A stretch of 64,000 nucleotides of DNA from CBDFLA01 sp965248915 (GTDB lineage Bacteria; Pseudomonadota; Alphaproteobacteria; M2410). Positions 41,353-50,994 of the stretch are shown piece by piece; the stretch's first letter is position 1; every line of letters starts with the position of its first letter. The notes under the pieces were generated by a model, which saw nothing but the letters and a program-made list of their open reading frames with translations, ran no database searches and had not been told where the DNA came from. The stretch lies in the NCBI GenBank assembly GCA_965248915.1, contig OZ252216.1, forward strand, positions 620,001 to 684,000, read 5' to 3'. The translations under genes were made by a program, and so were the position numbers.

Positions 41353-42909
41353 GTGAACGGAGCTCAAAGCCTCATTGGTACATTGGTAAAGTGTGGCGTC
41401 GAAGTTTGCTTTTCCAATCCAGGAACTTCCGAAATGCACTTTGTGGCAGCGCTCGATCGCGTACCGGAAATGCGAGGAGTTCTTTGTCTTTTTGAAGGCG
41501 TGGCTTCAGGCGCAGCCGATGGCTACGCGCGAATGGCCGACAAGCCTGCCTGTACACTGTTTCACTTGGGTCCGGGCATGGGCAACGGCATCGCAAATCT
41601 ACACAACGCGAAAAAGGCATTTACGCCCGTCGTCAACATCGTCGGCGAACATGCGACCTACCATCGCCAGTTCGAAGCACCGCTCACTTCAGACATAGAA
41701 GGGTTGGCAGCACCGTTTTCAAAATGGATCCATGTCAGTGAAAACTCCAAGACCGTGGCGCAAGATGCGGCGCGAGCCGTTTCAATTTCCCAGTCCGACG
41801 CGCCCGGAATTGCCACACTGATTTTGCCGGCCAACACCGCGTGGGAGGACGCTGACGATTTTGCCAGCCCTGTTGCCGTGAGCGGCCCCCACGAAGTGCC
41901 AAGTGACCGTATTCGCGACGCGGCGAAAGCACTAGAGCGCGCAAGCCGTGCCATTATCTTGATCAGCGGCAATGCCTTGCGCGAAAAAGGGTTAGAAGCT
42001 GCTGCTCGTATTCGCGCCAAGACAGGCGCTGTCGTCATGGCATCGACATTCTACAGCCGTTGCGAGCGTGGCGAAGGCAGAGTGGAGCTTCCAAAACTTC
42101 CCTATTTTCCTGATCAGATCGTCGAAGCACTTGAGGGGTGCGATGAATTGATCCTCTTGGGGCAAGACCGTCCCGTGACCTTCTTTGCCTATCCCGGCAA
42201 GAAGAGCGATTGCACTCCTGAGGGTGTCGAACCTTTGACGCTTGCTTCTTCGGCCGAAAATGGGGAGCTTGCTCTCATCGCGCTGGCAGACGAGGTTGGC
42301 GCGCCTGCGATTGATCAGTTGGAAGAAGATCCGCGTAACCAACTTATCGTGCCGGAAATGCCGACAGGTCCCATCACGGCCGGAACTGCGGGTCACACCA
42401 TTGCCTCTCTGCTGCCGGAAGGCGCCATTGTGGCCGATGAATCAACAACGTCCGGTTTGGCATCCTACGCATTGACCGCAAACAGCCCGAAACATGATTG
42501 GATGGGTCTTACCGGCGGTGCCATTGGAATTGGATTGCCCATGGCAATTGGTGCCGCCATTGCCTGCCCGGATCGAAAGGTAGTCAATCTGCAAGCCGAC
42601 GGCAGCGCCATGTACACCATCCAATCCTTGTGGACGATTGCGCGGGAAAACTTGGATGTGACCACGGTAATTTGGAACAACCGCTCCTATGCGATCCTCA
42701 ATATCGAACTCATGAATGTGGGCGCAGAGAATGCAGGTCCAAAGGCCCTCGACATGTTGAACATCGGTAATCCGGACATGAATTTCTGTGACATGGCGCG
42801 CGGCATGGGCATTGAAGCCATGCGGCCCGAGAGTTCAGAGGAGTTTCACGAGCACTTCGCTTATTGCATGAACAACAAGGGTCCACACCTCATCGAATTG
42901 ATGATTTGA
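41353..42909 (+). CDS. thiamine-diphosphate enzyme, acetolactate synthase large-subunit-like
   Basis: The 518-residue protein has the three ThDP-enzyme domains. The cofactor-activating Glu is in CLFEGVASGAADGYAR (near residue 50), and the diphosphate motif is QADGSAMYTIQSLW to WNNRSYAIL. It is shorter than IlvB (about 570) and lies nearer the benzoylformate-decarboxylase-like group often named acetolactate synthase; no small subunit is adjacent. GTG start with GGGAG upstream. The central domain lacks an evident FAD-binding signature. Substrate uncertain: a 2-oxo acid decarboxylase or carboligase. Confidence 0.87.
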   Translation: MNGAQSLIGTLVKCGVEVCFSNPGTSEMHFVAALDRVPEMRGVLCLFEGVASGAADGYARMADKPACTLFHLGPGMGNGIANLHNAKKAFTPVVNIVGEHATYHRQFEAPLTSDIEGLAAPFSKWIHVSENSKTVAQDAARAVSISQSDAPGIATLILPANTAWEDADDFASPVAVSGPHEVPSDRIRDAAKALERASRAIILISGNALREKGLEAAARIRAKTGAVVMASTFYSRCERGEGRVELPKLPYFPDQIVEALEGCDELILLGQDRPVTFFAYPGKKSDCTPEGVEPLTLASSAENGELALIALADEVGAPAIDQLEEDPRNQLIVPEMPTGPITAGTAGHTIASLLPEGAIVADESTTSGLASYALTANSPKHDWMGLTGGAIGIGLPMAIGAAIACPDRKVVNLQADGSAMYTIQSLWTIARENLDVTTVIWNNRSYAILNIELMNVGAENAGPKALDMLNIGNPDMNFCDMARGMGIEAMRPESSEEFHEHFAYCMNNKGPHLIELMI

Positions 42910-42913
42910 GCGA

Positions 42914-43705
42914 TCAACGGGCCGTTGCACGAACGAACATGTAGTCACCAAGGTCGTGCTCATACTTGGCTTTGATCGCATCAAAGGCGCCGCTATCTAA
43001 ATCGGCCTTGAGATTTGCCAGCCCTTTTTCGATTTCAGGTTGGTTTGCAAGATCTGCGAAGGAGGAAATACCGGCTCGAATGTTTCGGTCGAAGTAGAGG
43101 CTGGGCTGGTGTTTGCCGCAATAGAGACAATGATCAACCGGGTGATGCGGCATGGACCAAGGCTCGGTAGTAAGGTCTTCAAATCCGCAGCGGGACAATG
43201 TGGTCATGACCTCGTCGACGGACGGCAGTTGCTCAACCGCGTCTTCAATCATCTGTGGAAAATAGTGTGCAAGCCAGTAGCGCTGGGTTTGTTCCTTGTC
43301 CGTTGTGTAGATCACATAGTGCGCACCTGTCTTGAGCACGCGGGCCGCTTCATGAAACGCGCCCTCAAGGCTCGGGAAGTGATGAACCGCCAGTGTCGTG
43401 ACCGCGCCGTCAAAATGGTTGTCCCCAAAAGGAATGTCCTGTGCAACGGCCTCCACCCACATGTTGTTTGGGTCTTTGCCTTGTGCGACGGCCAACATGC
43501 GTTGAGATGCGTCAATCCCGACCAGGTCAACGCCTTTCGTGGTGAGAGCCAGAGTGTAGTTCCCGGTGCCACAAGCAATATCAATATAGCGGCCGTCTCG
43601 TCGCGGGCTGAGCAGTGCGTAGAGTCTGTCCACGATACTAGAGTCCGGTGCACGGAAATCGTCGTAGCCTTTTCCGATACGGTTATAGAGGGGTTCGACA
43701 CTCAT
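42914..43705 (-). CDS. class I SAM-dependent methyltransferase
   Basis: The 263-residue protein opens with SVEPLYNRIGKGYDDFR, then the SAM loop YIDIACGTGNYTLAL and GIDASQRML, as in UbiE-like small-molecule methyltransferases. A later segment HPVDHCLYCGKHQPSLYFD has two Cys and three His that might bind metal, which is unusual. The ATG at 43705 is preferred; a TTG at 43717 has a better-spaced AGAGGA. The GNAT gene ends 8 bases upstream, so the two are likely co-transcribed. Substrate unknown. Confidence 0.85.
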   Translation of the reverse strand: MSVEPLYNRIGKGYDDFRAPDSSIVDRLYALLSPRRDGRYIDIACGTGNYTLALTTKGVDLVGIDASQRMLAVAQGKDPNNMWVEAVAQDIPFGDNHFDGAVTTLAVHHFPSLEGAFHEAARVLKTGAHYVIYTTDKEQTQRYWLAHYFPQMIEDAVEQLPSVDEVMTTLSRCGFEDLTTEPWSMPHHPVDHCLYCGKHQPSLYFDRNIRAGISSFADLANQPEIEKGLANLKADLDSGAFDAIKAKYEHDLGDYMFVRATAR

Positions 43706-43713
43706 AATTTCAA

Positions 43714-44157
43714 TCAATCCTCTGGGTAATGTTCCGGCTCTTCAAGCCACTTAGTATACAAGACGCGCGGCTGGCTTTCATATCCAATCTTCTCGTAGAA
43801 GCCTCGCACCAATTCATTGCTCTCGCGCACCATCAGGTTGATTTTCCAAACCCCATGCCGCTTGAGCCACTCTTCAGCAATCGACATCATGTCGCGTCCA
43901 AAACCGCGATCGTGGTGATCTGGGTCTACCGCCACGTAATAAACATAGCCGCGATGGCCATCGAATCCGACCATGGCGCAGGCGACGGTGCGCTCATCGA
44001 GGCAACCGACCAGCATATCTGATGTGGGGTTTTCCCGCGCAGATTCAATGTCGTGTTGGGGTTCATTGTAAGTACGCAGCAAACCACACCGCCGCCAGAG
44101 CGCGACGACCGTTTCGACTTCTTCTTGTTTCATGGAGCGGCCGACGAGTTTCGACAC
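43714..44157 (-). CDS. GNAT acetyltransferase (YpeA-like)
   Basis: With the GTG at 44157 (AGGAG 6 bases upstream) the protein has 147 residues, close to E. coli YpeA. It has the YpeA opening ETVVALWRRCGLLRTYNEPQHDI, the acetyl-CoA strand YVYYVAVDPDHHDRGFGRDMM and LMVRESNELVRGFYEKIGYE. A longer frame reaches 44247 and would overlap the ArsC-like gene. It is divergent from that gene. The acetylated substrate is unknown. Confidence 0.88.
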   Translation of the reverse strand: MSKLVGRSMKQEEVETVVALWRRCGLLRTYNEPQHDIESARENPTSDMLVGCLDERTVACAMVGFDGHRGYVYYVAVDPDHHDRGFGRDMMSIAEEWLKRHGVWKINLMVRESNELVRGFYEKIGYESQPRVLYTKWLEEPEHYPED

Positions 44158-44239
44158 TGGGTTCTCCTGTAGCTCTTGTTCAATACATGCAGCACCTGAC
44201 AATCTTTGGTATACTACAGGCAGAGACAGGAGTTGAAGA

Positions 44240-44569
44240 ATGACCACGAAAGTTTACGGGCTTAAGAACTGTGATTCGACCCGCAACACCTTCAAATGGC
44301 TGATCGAAGAGGGAAAGAAAGCTGAGATTCACGACTTTCGCAAAGATGGTCTCAGTGCTCAAAAACTTCGCGAATGGATCAAAATACTGGGTTGGGAAGC
44401 CATGCTGAACAAGCGCGGCACAACTTGGCGTGGATTGTCGGCTGCCGACAAAGAAGGATTGGACGCGAAGAAGGCGGAAGAGCTGATGCTCAAGCACCCT
44501 GCATTGATCAAGCGACCCATTGTCGAGTCTGGGAGAAGCGTCAAAATTGGTGTGAAACCCAAAAAGTGA
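44240..44569 (+). CDS. ArsC/Spx-family thioredoxin-fold protein (YffB-like)
   Basis: The 109-residue protein begins TTKVYGLKNCDSTRNTFKWL, the thioredoxin-like fold of the ArsC/Spx group with one Cys near residue 11, and ends IKRPIVESGRSVKIG, the usual KRPVL-type segment. It matches YffB-like proteins rather than proven arsenate reductases, as no ars genes are nearby. It converges on the FAD oxidase gene, with one base between stops. Confidence 0.9.
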   Translation: MTTKVYGLKNCDSTRNTFKWLIEEGKKAEIHDFRKDGLSAQKLREWIKILGWEAMLNKRGTTWRGLSAADKEGLDAKKAEELMLKHPALIKRPIVESGRSVKIGVKPKK

Positions 44570-44570
44570 C

Positions 44571-46001
44571 TTAGAGAACTTTGCCGGGGTTTATTATCCC
44601 CTTTGGATCAAACGTTTGTTTGAGGCGTCGCATCATGTCTATTTCGGTCGCACTCTTGTATCGCGTAAGGTCGTCGCGCTTGAGTTGGCCGATACCATGT
44701 TCTGCGCTGAACGACCCACCATATTTTGCTACGCAGTCATGCACAATGCGCGCGATTTCGTCTGCACGCGCGAGAAAGGTTTCTATTTCAAGATCCGGAG
44801 GCTGACTAAAATTGAAGTGAATATTTCCGTCGCCAAGATGCCCAAAAGGAAAAGGTCGTATGCCAGGACAGACATGTTCGACAGCCAATGTCGCTTCGTT
44901 TACGAAGGCAGTCAGCTGTGAGATGGGAACTGAAACGTCATGCTTTAGACTACCCCCTTCATGCTTTTGTATTGCTGAGAGCCGTTCCCGCATCTGCCAG
45001 AGGGATTGAGACTCACGATCATTTTTTGCAACCACCGCATCTTGGGCAAGGCCTTTAGAAACACACCGCGCTAAGTTCTCTTCGAGCGCGGTGTCCAATC
45101 TGCCATGGGGTCCGACGTCATCCAGCTCTACGAGCAAGTACCAGGGATATTGTGCATTGAGAGGGTCTCGTGATTCTAAGTCATGCTTCAACAAATACTC
45201 AATGGCGATACGGGGCATCAGTTCAAATGCAGAAATCACATCGCCGAGCGCGTGTTTCATGGTTGAGAAGAGGTCCACGGCAGCATCCAAGTCCGTGACA
45301 CCAATCAACGCAGTGGCGTGATCTGACAGTTGCGGAAAGAGTTTGAGCGTCACCCCTGTGATGATGCCCAGGGTGCCTTCCGCACCGATGAAGAGGTGTT
45401 TGAGATCATAGCCAGTATTGTCTTTGCGAAGGCCTTTAAGTCCATTCCACACGTCACCATTGGGAAGGACCACTTCAAGTCCGAGGGCCAGGTCACGTGC
45501 ATTGCCATATCTCAGAACATTTATACCGCCAGCATTTGTGGACATGAGACCGCCGATTTGGGCGCTTCCTTCCGACGCAAGACTAAGGGGAAACAACCTT
45601 TCGGCGCTTTCCGCGGCTTGCTGGATCGTCGCAAGCACACAACCAGCATCAACGGTCATGGTGTTGTTTTGCGCGTCAATGTCACGAAAGCACGACATCC
45701 GGTCGAGGCTTAAGATGACCTCCGTCCCATCAGAATTGGGGATCTGACCGCCGACCAGCCCGGTGTTTCCACCTTGGGGAACGATAGCTGTGCCCGTCTC
45801 ATCTGCCACTTTCATGATGGCGGACACCACCTCAGTTGAGGATGGACGAAGAACCAGAGGTGTCTTTCCCGAGAATCGATCCCGCCATTCTTTTAGGTAG
45901 GGCGTTTGATCTTCAGGCGCCTCAACGAAACCCTTTGGGCCCACAATGGCTTTGAATCGCGCGAGGACTTCTTCTGTTGGGGTTTTAGGCACAGTAGGCA
46001 C
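44571..46001 (-). CDS. FAD-linked oxidase, D-2-hydroxyglutarate dehydrogenase-like
   Basis: The 476-residue flavoprotein has the PCMH FAD-binding motif IVPQGGNTGLVGGQIP near residue 75, NVLRYGNARDLALGLEVVLP, GAEGTLGIIT, the C-terminal HLGDGNIHFN metal/substrate motif and EHGIGQLKRDDL. This is the pattern of D-2-hydroxyglutarate dehydrogenase and the D-lactate dehydrogenases. D-2HG is by-product of SerA, giving a repair role. It oxidises a D-2-hydroxy acid; the exact one is inferred. sua5 lies 36 bases upstream on the same strand. Confidence 0.9.
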   Translation of the reverse strand: MPTVPKTPTEEVLARFKAIVGPKGFVEAPEDQTPYLKEWRDRFSGKTPLVLRPSSTEVVSAIMKVADETGTAIVPQGGNTGLVGGQIPNSDGTEVILSLDRMSCFRDIDAQNNTMTVDAGCVLATIQQAAESAERLFPLSLASEGSAQIGGLMSTNAGGINVLRYGNARDLALGLEVVLPNGDVWNGLKGLRKDNTGYDLKHLFIGAEGTLGIITGVTLKLFPQLSDHATALIGVTDLDAAVDLFSTMKHALGDVISAFELMPRIAIEYLLKHDLESRDPLNAQYPWYLLVELDDVGPHGRLDTALEENLARCVSKGLAQDAVVAKNDRESQSLWQMRERLSAIQKHEGGSLKHDVSVPISQLTAFVNEATLAVEHVCPGIRPFPFGHLGDGNIHFNFSQPPDLEIETFLARADEIARIVHDCVAKYGGSFSAEHGIGQLKRDDLTRYKSATEIDMMRRLKQTFDPKGIINPGKVL

Positions 46002-46037
46002 CCTGACATTGGTATCCGGTTGGTAAGGTCATTGAAT

Positions 46038-47015
46038 TCATCTCGGCGCGGCCGCGCGGTTCAATCGGTCATTGATGCCCTCGCCCAATCCTCGGTCGGG
46101 AACCGGCATGACAGCGATGGATAATGCTTCGGCATCATCAAGTGCGCGCATGTGTGAGAACAATTTTGCTGCTGCTTCCACCAAATCGCCAGACGGGGAC
46201 AGGTTGAGCGTTTTTACCGCACCTTTGAGTTCCTCAGAGCCAAAGGCAAGAAGGGCTTCGCCGCCCTCCACAGATGTTGCATTCAAGCGGAGACGGGTCC
46301 TGGGTGCATAATGGCTTTCAAGTTGTCCCGGTGAAGTGGGTGTATTGGACGATGTGTTTGGTTCGCCCAATGGTCCAGCAATCGCATCAATCATAGCCCG
46401 GTCGATTCCGCCTGGTCGCAGGATCGTTGAAGCCTCTCCATCGAAACCGACAATTGTCGACTCAAGTCCCACTTTGCAGGGGCCCCCATCCAGAATGGCA
46501 TCAATTCGACCCGCAAGTTCTGATCGAACATGGTCTCCCGATGTTGGACTAACATTGCCAGACCGATTGGCGCTCGGCGCAGCGATTGCAAGTCCGCTCG
46601 AACTTAGGAGTGCCTGGGCGACCGGGTGAGCGGGGACCCTGAGAGCGATAGTATCTAGGCCGGCACTCACCAGAAGGGAAGCGGGACAGTCCGCCGTTCT
46701 CTTGGCAACAATCGTCAGCGGCCCTGGCCAAAAAGCGTCCGCGAGCGCCAATGCTCGACCCTTGATACAGCCAAATTTTTGGACTTGTTCCAGATTGTGG
46801 ACATGAACAATTAGGGGATTGAAGGTCGGACGGTCTTTCGCCGCAAACACTTTGGCGGTTGCCTGATCATTCGTGGCGTCGGCTCCAAGGCCATAGACAG
46901 TTTCTGTGGGAAATGCCACGAGACCACCGTTTCGCAGGAGATCACTCGCAGCAGCGATGCCACTTTCGTCCGCTTCAAGCGTGACAGTATCCAAGTTTTC
47001 AGCCGTTTTGGTCAC
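46038..47015 (-). CDS. sua5: L-threonylcarbamoyladenylate synthase, Sua5 type
   Basis: The protein makes threonylcarbamoyl-AMP for the t6A37 modification of ANN-decoding tRNAs. With the GTG at 47015 it has 325 residues. The YrdC domain shows GGLVAFPTETVYGLGADA, AKDRPTFNPLIVHV and AIAAPSANRSGNVSPT; the C-terminal Sua5 domain follows the SPGQLESHYAPR linker that closes the active site. Longer frames to 47102 lack a plausible start. It is divergent from the acyl-CoA dehydrogenase gene, with 115 bases between starts. Confidence 0.93.
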   Translation of the reverse strand: MTKTAENLDTVTLEADESGIAAASDLLRNGGLVAFPTETVYGLGADATNDQATAKVFAAKDRPTFNPLIVHVHNLEQVQKFGCIKGRALALADAFWPGPLTIVAKRTADCPASLLVSAGLDTIALRVPAHPVAQALLSSSGLAIAAPSANRSGNVSPTSGDHVRSELAGRIDAILDGGPCKVGLESTIVGFDGEASTILRPGGIDRAMIDAIAGPLGEPNTSSNTPTSPGQLESHYAPRTRLRLNATSVEGGEALLAFGSEELKGAVKTLNLSPSGDLVEAAAKLFSHMRALDDAEALSIAVMPVPDRGLGEGINDRLNRAAAPR

Positions 47016-47130
47016 GATGCGGTCATATCTTCTTTTGAATTCACACTCAATGTTCTTGAACTGGAGGGTCAGATTTAGTCTAAAAAGATCAAGAATGCTC
47101 ACCCTTTTGTACGCTGGACTTGGAAAAATA

Positions 47131-48930
47131 ATGGATTACCGCGCCCCCATCGAAGATATGTTGTTCACCCTCAATGAGATCGTTGGATTGCCCGAACTCA
47201 TCGACACGGGTGCATATCCAGATCTGAGCGAAGACCTCGTCGTCGCGATCTTGGAGGAAGCTGGCAAGCTCTCTTCAGAAGTATTGTCGCCCATCTACGC
47301 GAAAGGGGACCAGGTTGGTGCTCGCCTCGAAAACGGCGTTGTTCAAGAGGCTGATGGCTTCAAGGCAGCATACGACAAGTTTGTCGAAACTGGGTTTGGC
47401 GGTTTGCCGTTCGATCCTGAGTATGGCGGTCAAGGGTTGCCGTTTACCCTAGCGGTCGCTCTGATGGAAATGTGGCAAGGGGCCAACATGGCGTTTGGAC
47501 TTTGTCCTATGTTGACGGAAGGGTCGGTCAAGGCGCTGACCCATCATGGAACCGACGAGCAAAAGGCACTCTACTTACCGAAGCTCATCAGTGGTGAGTG
47601 GACGGGGACCATGAATCTCACCGAGCCGCAAGCGGGGTCCGATGTCGGCGCCCTTCGTGCAAGAGCCGAACCGCAATCAGATGGGAGTTACAGAATAAGA
47701 GGGACCAAGATCTTCATTACGTGGGGCGACCACGAGATGACCGACAACATTGTGCATCTCGTTTTGGCAAGATTGCCAGATGCTCCCCAAGGTACAAGAG
47801 GAATTTCTCTCTTCTTGGTGCCAAAATATCTGGTCAATGAAGATGGCAGCTTAGGCATGCGCAATGATGTGCAATGCCTAAAGCTCGAAGAAAAACTCGG
47901 CATTCACGCGAGTCCAACTTGCGTCTTAGAGTTTGGTGAGAATGAAGGAGCCATCGGCTACCTCATTGGTGAAGAAAACAAGGGCATGTCCTGCATGTTC
48001 ACGATGATGAACAGCGCGAGGCTCAATGTCGGGACCCAGGGCGTTGGAATTGCAGAGCTTGCTTATCAAAGAGCGGCGGGATATGCCCGCGACCGCGTGC
48101 AAGGAAAAGCCGTTGGCCAGACAACAAAGGGGCCTTCTGCGATCATCGAACACGCGGACATTCGTCGAACCCTTCTGCACATGAAGTCACATGTTGAAGC
48201 AGCCCGCGCCATTTGTATGGCAAATTCTGTCGCATTTGATCTATCCACAAGTGCCAGGGATTCAGAAGACAGAGAAAAAGCAAAAGCGCGCGCCGAACTG
48301 CTGACACCAATTTCCAAAGCATGGAGCACCGACATGGGCGTAGAAATCGCCTCACTCGGGGTGCAGGTACATGGCGGAATGGGATATGTGGAGGAAACTG
48401 GAGCAGCACAGATATACAGAGACTCGCGTATCGCACCAATCTACGAGGGAACAAACGGCATTCAAGCCATCGATCTGTCGACACGCAAACTCACCATGAA
48501 CGGCGCGCGCGCAACGCTGGATTTCGTTGACGAGATAAAAGCCTTTGCAAAAGATCTCAAGGGCGAAGCGAACCAAAGGCTTTCGGAAATCGGCACCGCT
48601 CTCTCGGGTGCTTCCAAGAGTCTTGAGGAAACGATTGAGTGGCTCCTTCAGAAATCTAAGGACCAGCCGCAAGATGTTTTGGCGGGGGCAACCCCTTATT
48701 TGCGATTGTTCGGAAACATCGCTGGAGGGTACTACCTGGCACGCGGTGCAAAGGCTGCGAGTGAGGGTCTTGCAGAGGACGGTGCAAATCAAGATTTCCT
48801 AAAGTCGAGAATTGTAACCGCAGCATTTTTTGCCAAAAATGTCCTTCCTCTTTCGAGCGGACTGTCAGAAGGTATAACCTCTGGGTCAGAGGTGCTTTTT
48901 GAGCTATCCTCAGCGCAGTTGGCAGGCTAA
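47131..48930 (+). CDS. acyl-CoA dehydrogenase, long form (DmdC-like)
   Basis: The 599-residue flavoprotein belongs to the long acyl-CoA dehydrogenase group with an extra C-terminal helical domain. It has MNLTEPQAGSDVGALRARA, KIFITWGDHEMTDN, the arginine-rich FAD contact region and the catalytic base in IYEGTNGIQAIDL. Some members act on 3-methylmercaptopropionyl-CoA, but most are unassigned. The ATG at 47131 has GGA 7 bases upstream; a frame running back to 46906 lies across sua5 and is not real. It is followed by an unknown membrane protein. Confidence 0.92.
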   Translation: MDYRAPIEDMLFTLNEIVGLPELIDTGAYPDLSEDLVVAILEEAGKLSSEVLSPIYAKGDQVGARLENGVVQEADGFKAAYDKFVETGFGGLPFDPEYGGQGLPFTLAVALMEMWQGANMAFGLCPMLTEGSVKALTHHGTDEQKALYLPKLISGEWTGTMNLTEPQAGSDVGALRARAEPQSDGSYRIRGTKIFITWGDHEMTDNIVHLVLARLPDAPQGTRGISLFLVPKYLVNEDGSLGMRNDVQCLKLEEKLGIHASPTCVLEFGENEGAIGYLIGEENKGMSCMFTMMNSARLNVGTQGVGIAELAYQRAAGYARDRVQGKAVGQTTKGPSAIIEHADIRRTLLHMKSHVEAARAICMANSVAFDLSTSARDSEDREKAKARAELLTPISKAWSTDMGVEIASLGVQVHGGMGYVEETGAAQIYRDSRIAPIYEGTNGIQAIDLSTRKLTMNGARATLDFVDEIKAFAKDLKGEANQRLSEIGTALSGASKSLEETIEWLLQKSKDQPQDVLAGATPYLRLFGNIAGGYYLARGAKAASEGLAEDGANQDFLKSRIVTAAFFAKNVLPLSSGLSEGITSGSEVLFELSSAQLAG

Positions 48931-48970
48931 TTGGCGCGTAAATTGTTGAGGGTAATTTTGGGGACGACAC

Positions 48971-49828
48971 ATGGAGATTGACACGGTCGGAATAGTGACC
49001 CTCGTCGTCGCAGCACTTATTGGTGCGGTTGTCGCAGGGGTTGTGTGGCGTGTGCTCAAGTCAGCATTTGGTTGGCAGACCACCCGAACAGTCAACCTTG
49101 GGATAATCGCCTTAGGCATGGTGATTGCGATACCGTTGTTGCCTGGTCAAGTAATGAAGTTTGGTGGCTCTTTGGTCAGAACCGCAGTGCCTGCACCCGA
49201 CTTACTCGAAAAGTCGAAGGAAGATCCCTTTATTGCACGGTTGCTAACAGACCATCCGGATTTGTCGGAACCGTTGGAGCAGCGACTAGTAGAAGCGTAT
49301 CGAAAGGGTGGGCGCGAAGGCGTCGCTCTAGAAGAAACTAGGTTCGGACAAGAAGTGGCCATCAGTCCTCGGTTCAATTATTTTGTTCGCGCCAGAAGTG
49401 CAGATCTCGTCAAGGTCATGACAATGCAGCGGGATGTGCTTGTCGAAATGGCAGAAAGCGAACCTGAGATTTGTCATCCATTTTTGTTTGGCGCCGATGG
49501 TGATGATCAAGCGACACTCCAACGGATCAATGAAGCGATACCGGACGAGCTAAGCGATCTGACTATTCAGATGATCGTGCATGCCTACGAAGAGGTGCCC
49601 TATTATGACCGTGCAGCAGGCCGACAGCTAATCTATGAAGCGCAAACTAAGACCACATTGCTCTTCGGCGACGACGGCATGGCGCTTCTTGCAGGTGAAA
49701 AGAGGCCAGCCACGCCGGTGGAAGAGAAAACCGTTTGCTTGGTTTTCGTTTCCGTCCTGTCCTCAATGTTGGCTGAAGGAGAAGTTTCTGCGTCGCTCGG
49801 GTTCAGAGCGATGTTTGACGCCGGTTAA
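48971..49828 (+). CDS. conserved hypothetical protein with two N-terminal helices
   Basis: The 285-residue protein has two membrane helices near the start (IVTLVVAALIGAVVAGVVW and LGIIALGMVIAIPLLPG) and a helical soluble domain of about 220 residues with no recognised motif. GGGGA precedes the ATG. It follows the long acyl-CoA dehydrogenase by 40 bases and converges on the next one, overlapping its end by 4 bases. Cys in PEICHPFLFG and EKTVCLVF are the only cysteines. Function unknown. Confidence 0.72.
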   Translation: MEIDTVGIVTLVVAALIGAVVAGVVWRVLKSAFGWQTTRTVNLGIIALGMVIAIPLLPGQVMKFGGSLVRTAVPAPDLLEKSKEDPFIARLLTDHPDLSEPLEQRLVEAYRKGGREGVALEETRFGQEVAISPRFNYFVRARSADLVKVMTMQRDVLVEMAESEPEICHPFLFGADGDDQATLQRINEAIPDELSDLTIQMIVHAYEEVPYYDRAAGRQLIYEAQTKTTLLFGDDGMALLAGEKRPATPVEEKTVCLVFVSVLSSMLAEGEVSASLGFRAMFDAG

Positions 49829-50988
49829 GTCTCACCGAACAACTTTTCAAGATTGGCGCCGATCCGTTCATTTTGTATTTCCGTGGAACCGTCTGTGTAT
49901 GCCGCAACCTTGGCGCATGCCATGTGACGGCCCAGTGGATAAGTGGATTTGAGCCCCTCCGCCCCCATGAATTGAATACACTCTGAAATGGCCCCGACAG
50001 AATACTCAGCCGCAAATTTTTTCGCATAACTTGCGCTGAGCATTGCGTCCTCATCAGTATCGATCATTTGTGCTGCACGGTAGGTCAACAATTTCGAAGC
50101 TTCTAAGTTTGTTGCAACATCAGAAAGCTTCCATCGCAAACCTTGGTGCGCAAGCAATGCGTTGCCGAAAATCTCGCGCTTGCGTCCGTACCTAATGGCA
50201 TGTCTCAAAGACGCATCTACCATCGCATTGCACATGCCGGCGACATAGGTGCGGGCGCCGTTAATGCCGTTCATTGCGCTCCTAAAAGCGTCGCCAGGAC
50301 CCGCAATCAAGTCTCCATCGGCGACGAAGAAGTCATTGAGACGAAAGCCGCCTGTGCCGATCGCGTGCGCACCCATGAGGTCGTAAGGGGGCAGTCGTTC
50401 GAATCCATCGCTTCGCGCATCGACCAAGAAAGAGGCTATACCCCGCCACTTCTGTTCCGGGTCAGTTTGGGCGTAAACGACGAAGATGTCAGCGGCCGCA
50501 GCATTGGTGATCCACGCCTTCTCACCGCTCAGCCTCCAACCTCCGTCGGTTTGAGTGGCGGTGGTTTGAATTGCCGCGAAATCGCTTCCTGCGCTTGGTT
50601 CAGTGAGGGCGGTCGCGCCAATAAGGTTCCCTGAAACGAGGTCTTTGAGGTATCGGTCTCGTTGCGACGTAGTCCCGCCTTGCGACAGTCGCGCGGCCAC
50701 ATTTTGCGTGTTGATGAGGCTGAATGCGAACGCCATACATTCAGATGACAAGGCCTCAATCACCAGAAGTTTGGCCACGAAACTGGCACCTTGACCGCCG
50801 AGGGTCTTTGGCACTTCGATGCTTGTAAGGCCAAGTTTTGAAGCTGCCTTGATCGCGTCGACGGGCATGCGTTTTTCTCGCTCCCAAGCCGCAGCGCGAT
50901 CCTTGACGTAGTCACGAGCGAACTCAGAAGCGGATTTGATCAGTCTGGCTTCATCGTCGGTTATGCTCATGTGGATCAGATCAGGCAT
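49825..50988 (-). CDS. acyl-CoA dehydrogenase family protein
   Basis: The 387-residue flavoprotein has the standard fold: ALTEPSAGSDFAAIQTTA, EKAWITNAAAADIFVVYAQ, and a C-terminal AYTDGSTEIQNERIG. In most relatives the last motif is YEGTxEIQ with a catalytic Glu; here Asp takes its place, which may change rate or chain preference. The ATG at 50988 has GAGAAG upstream. The dipeptidase gene ends 6 bases before it, so it probably belongs to that transcript. Substrate unknown. Confidence 0.9.
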   Translation of the reverse strand: MPDLIHMSITDDEARLIKSASEFARDYVKDRAAAWEREKRMPVDAIKAASKLGLTSIEVPKTLGGQGASFVAKLLVIEALSSECMAFAFSLINTQNVAARLSQGGTTSQRDRYLKDLVSGNLIGATALTEPSAGSDFAAIQTTATQTDGGWRLSGEKAWITNAAAADIFVVYAQTDPEQKWRGIASFLVDARSDGFERLPPYDLMGAHAIGTGGFRLNDFFVADGDLIAGPGDAFRSAMNGINGARTYVAGMCNAMVDASLRHAIRYGRKREIFGNALLAHQGLRWKLSDVATNLEASKLLTYRAAQMIDTDEDAMLSASYAKKFAAEYSVGAISECIQFMGAEGLKSTYPLGRHMACAKVAAYTDGSTEIQNERIGANLEKLFGET

Positions 50989-50994
50989 GACTTC

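Noticed and set aside
46906..47130. Upstream extension of the long acyl-CoA dehydrogenase frame
   Set aside because: It lies across the start of sua5 and encodes no family sequence; the ATG at 47131 gives the expected N-terminus.
40321..48930. DMSP pathway, because an AcuI-like and a DmdC-like gene occur together
   Set aside because: No DMSP lyase, dmdA, dmdB or dmdD is present, the genes are 6 kb apart, and both families have other roles.
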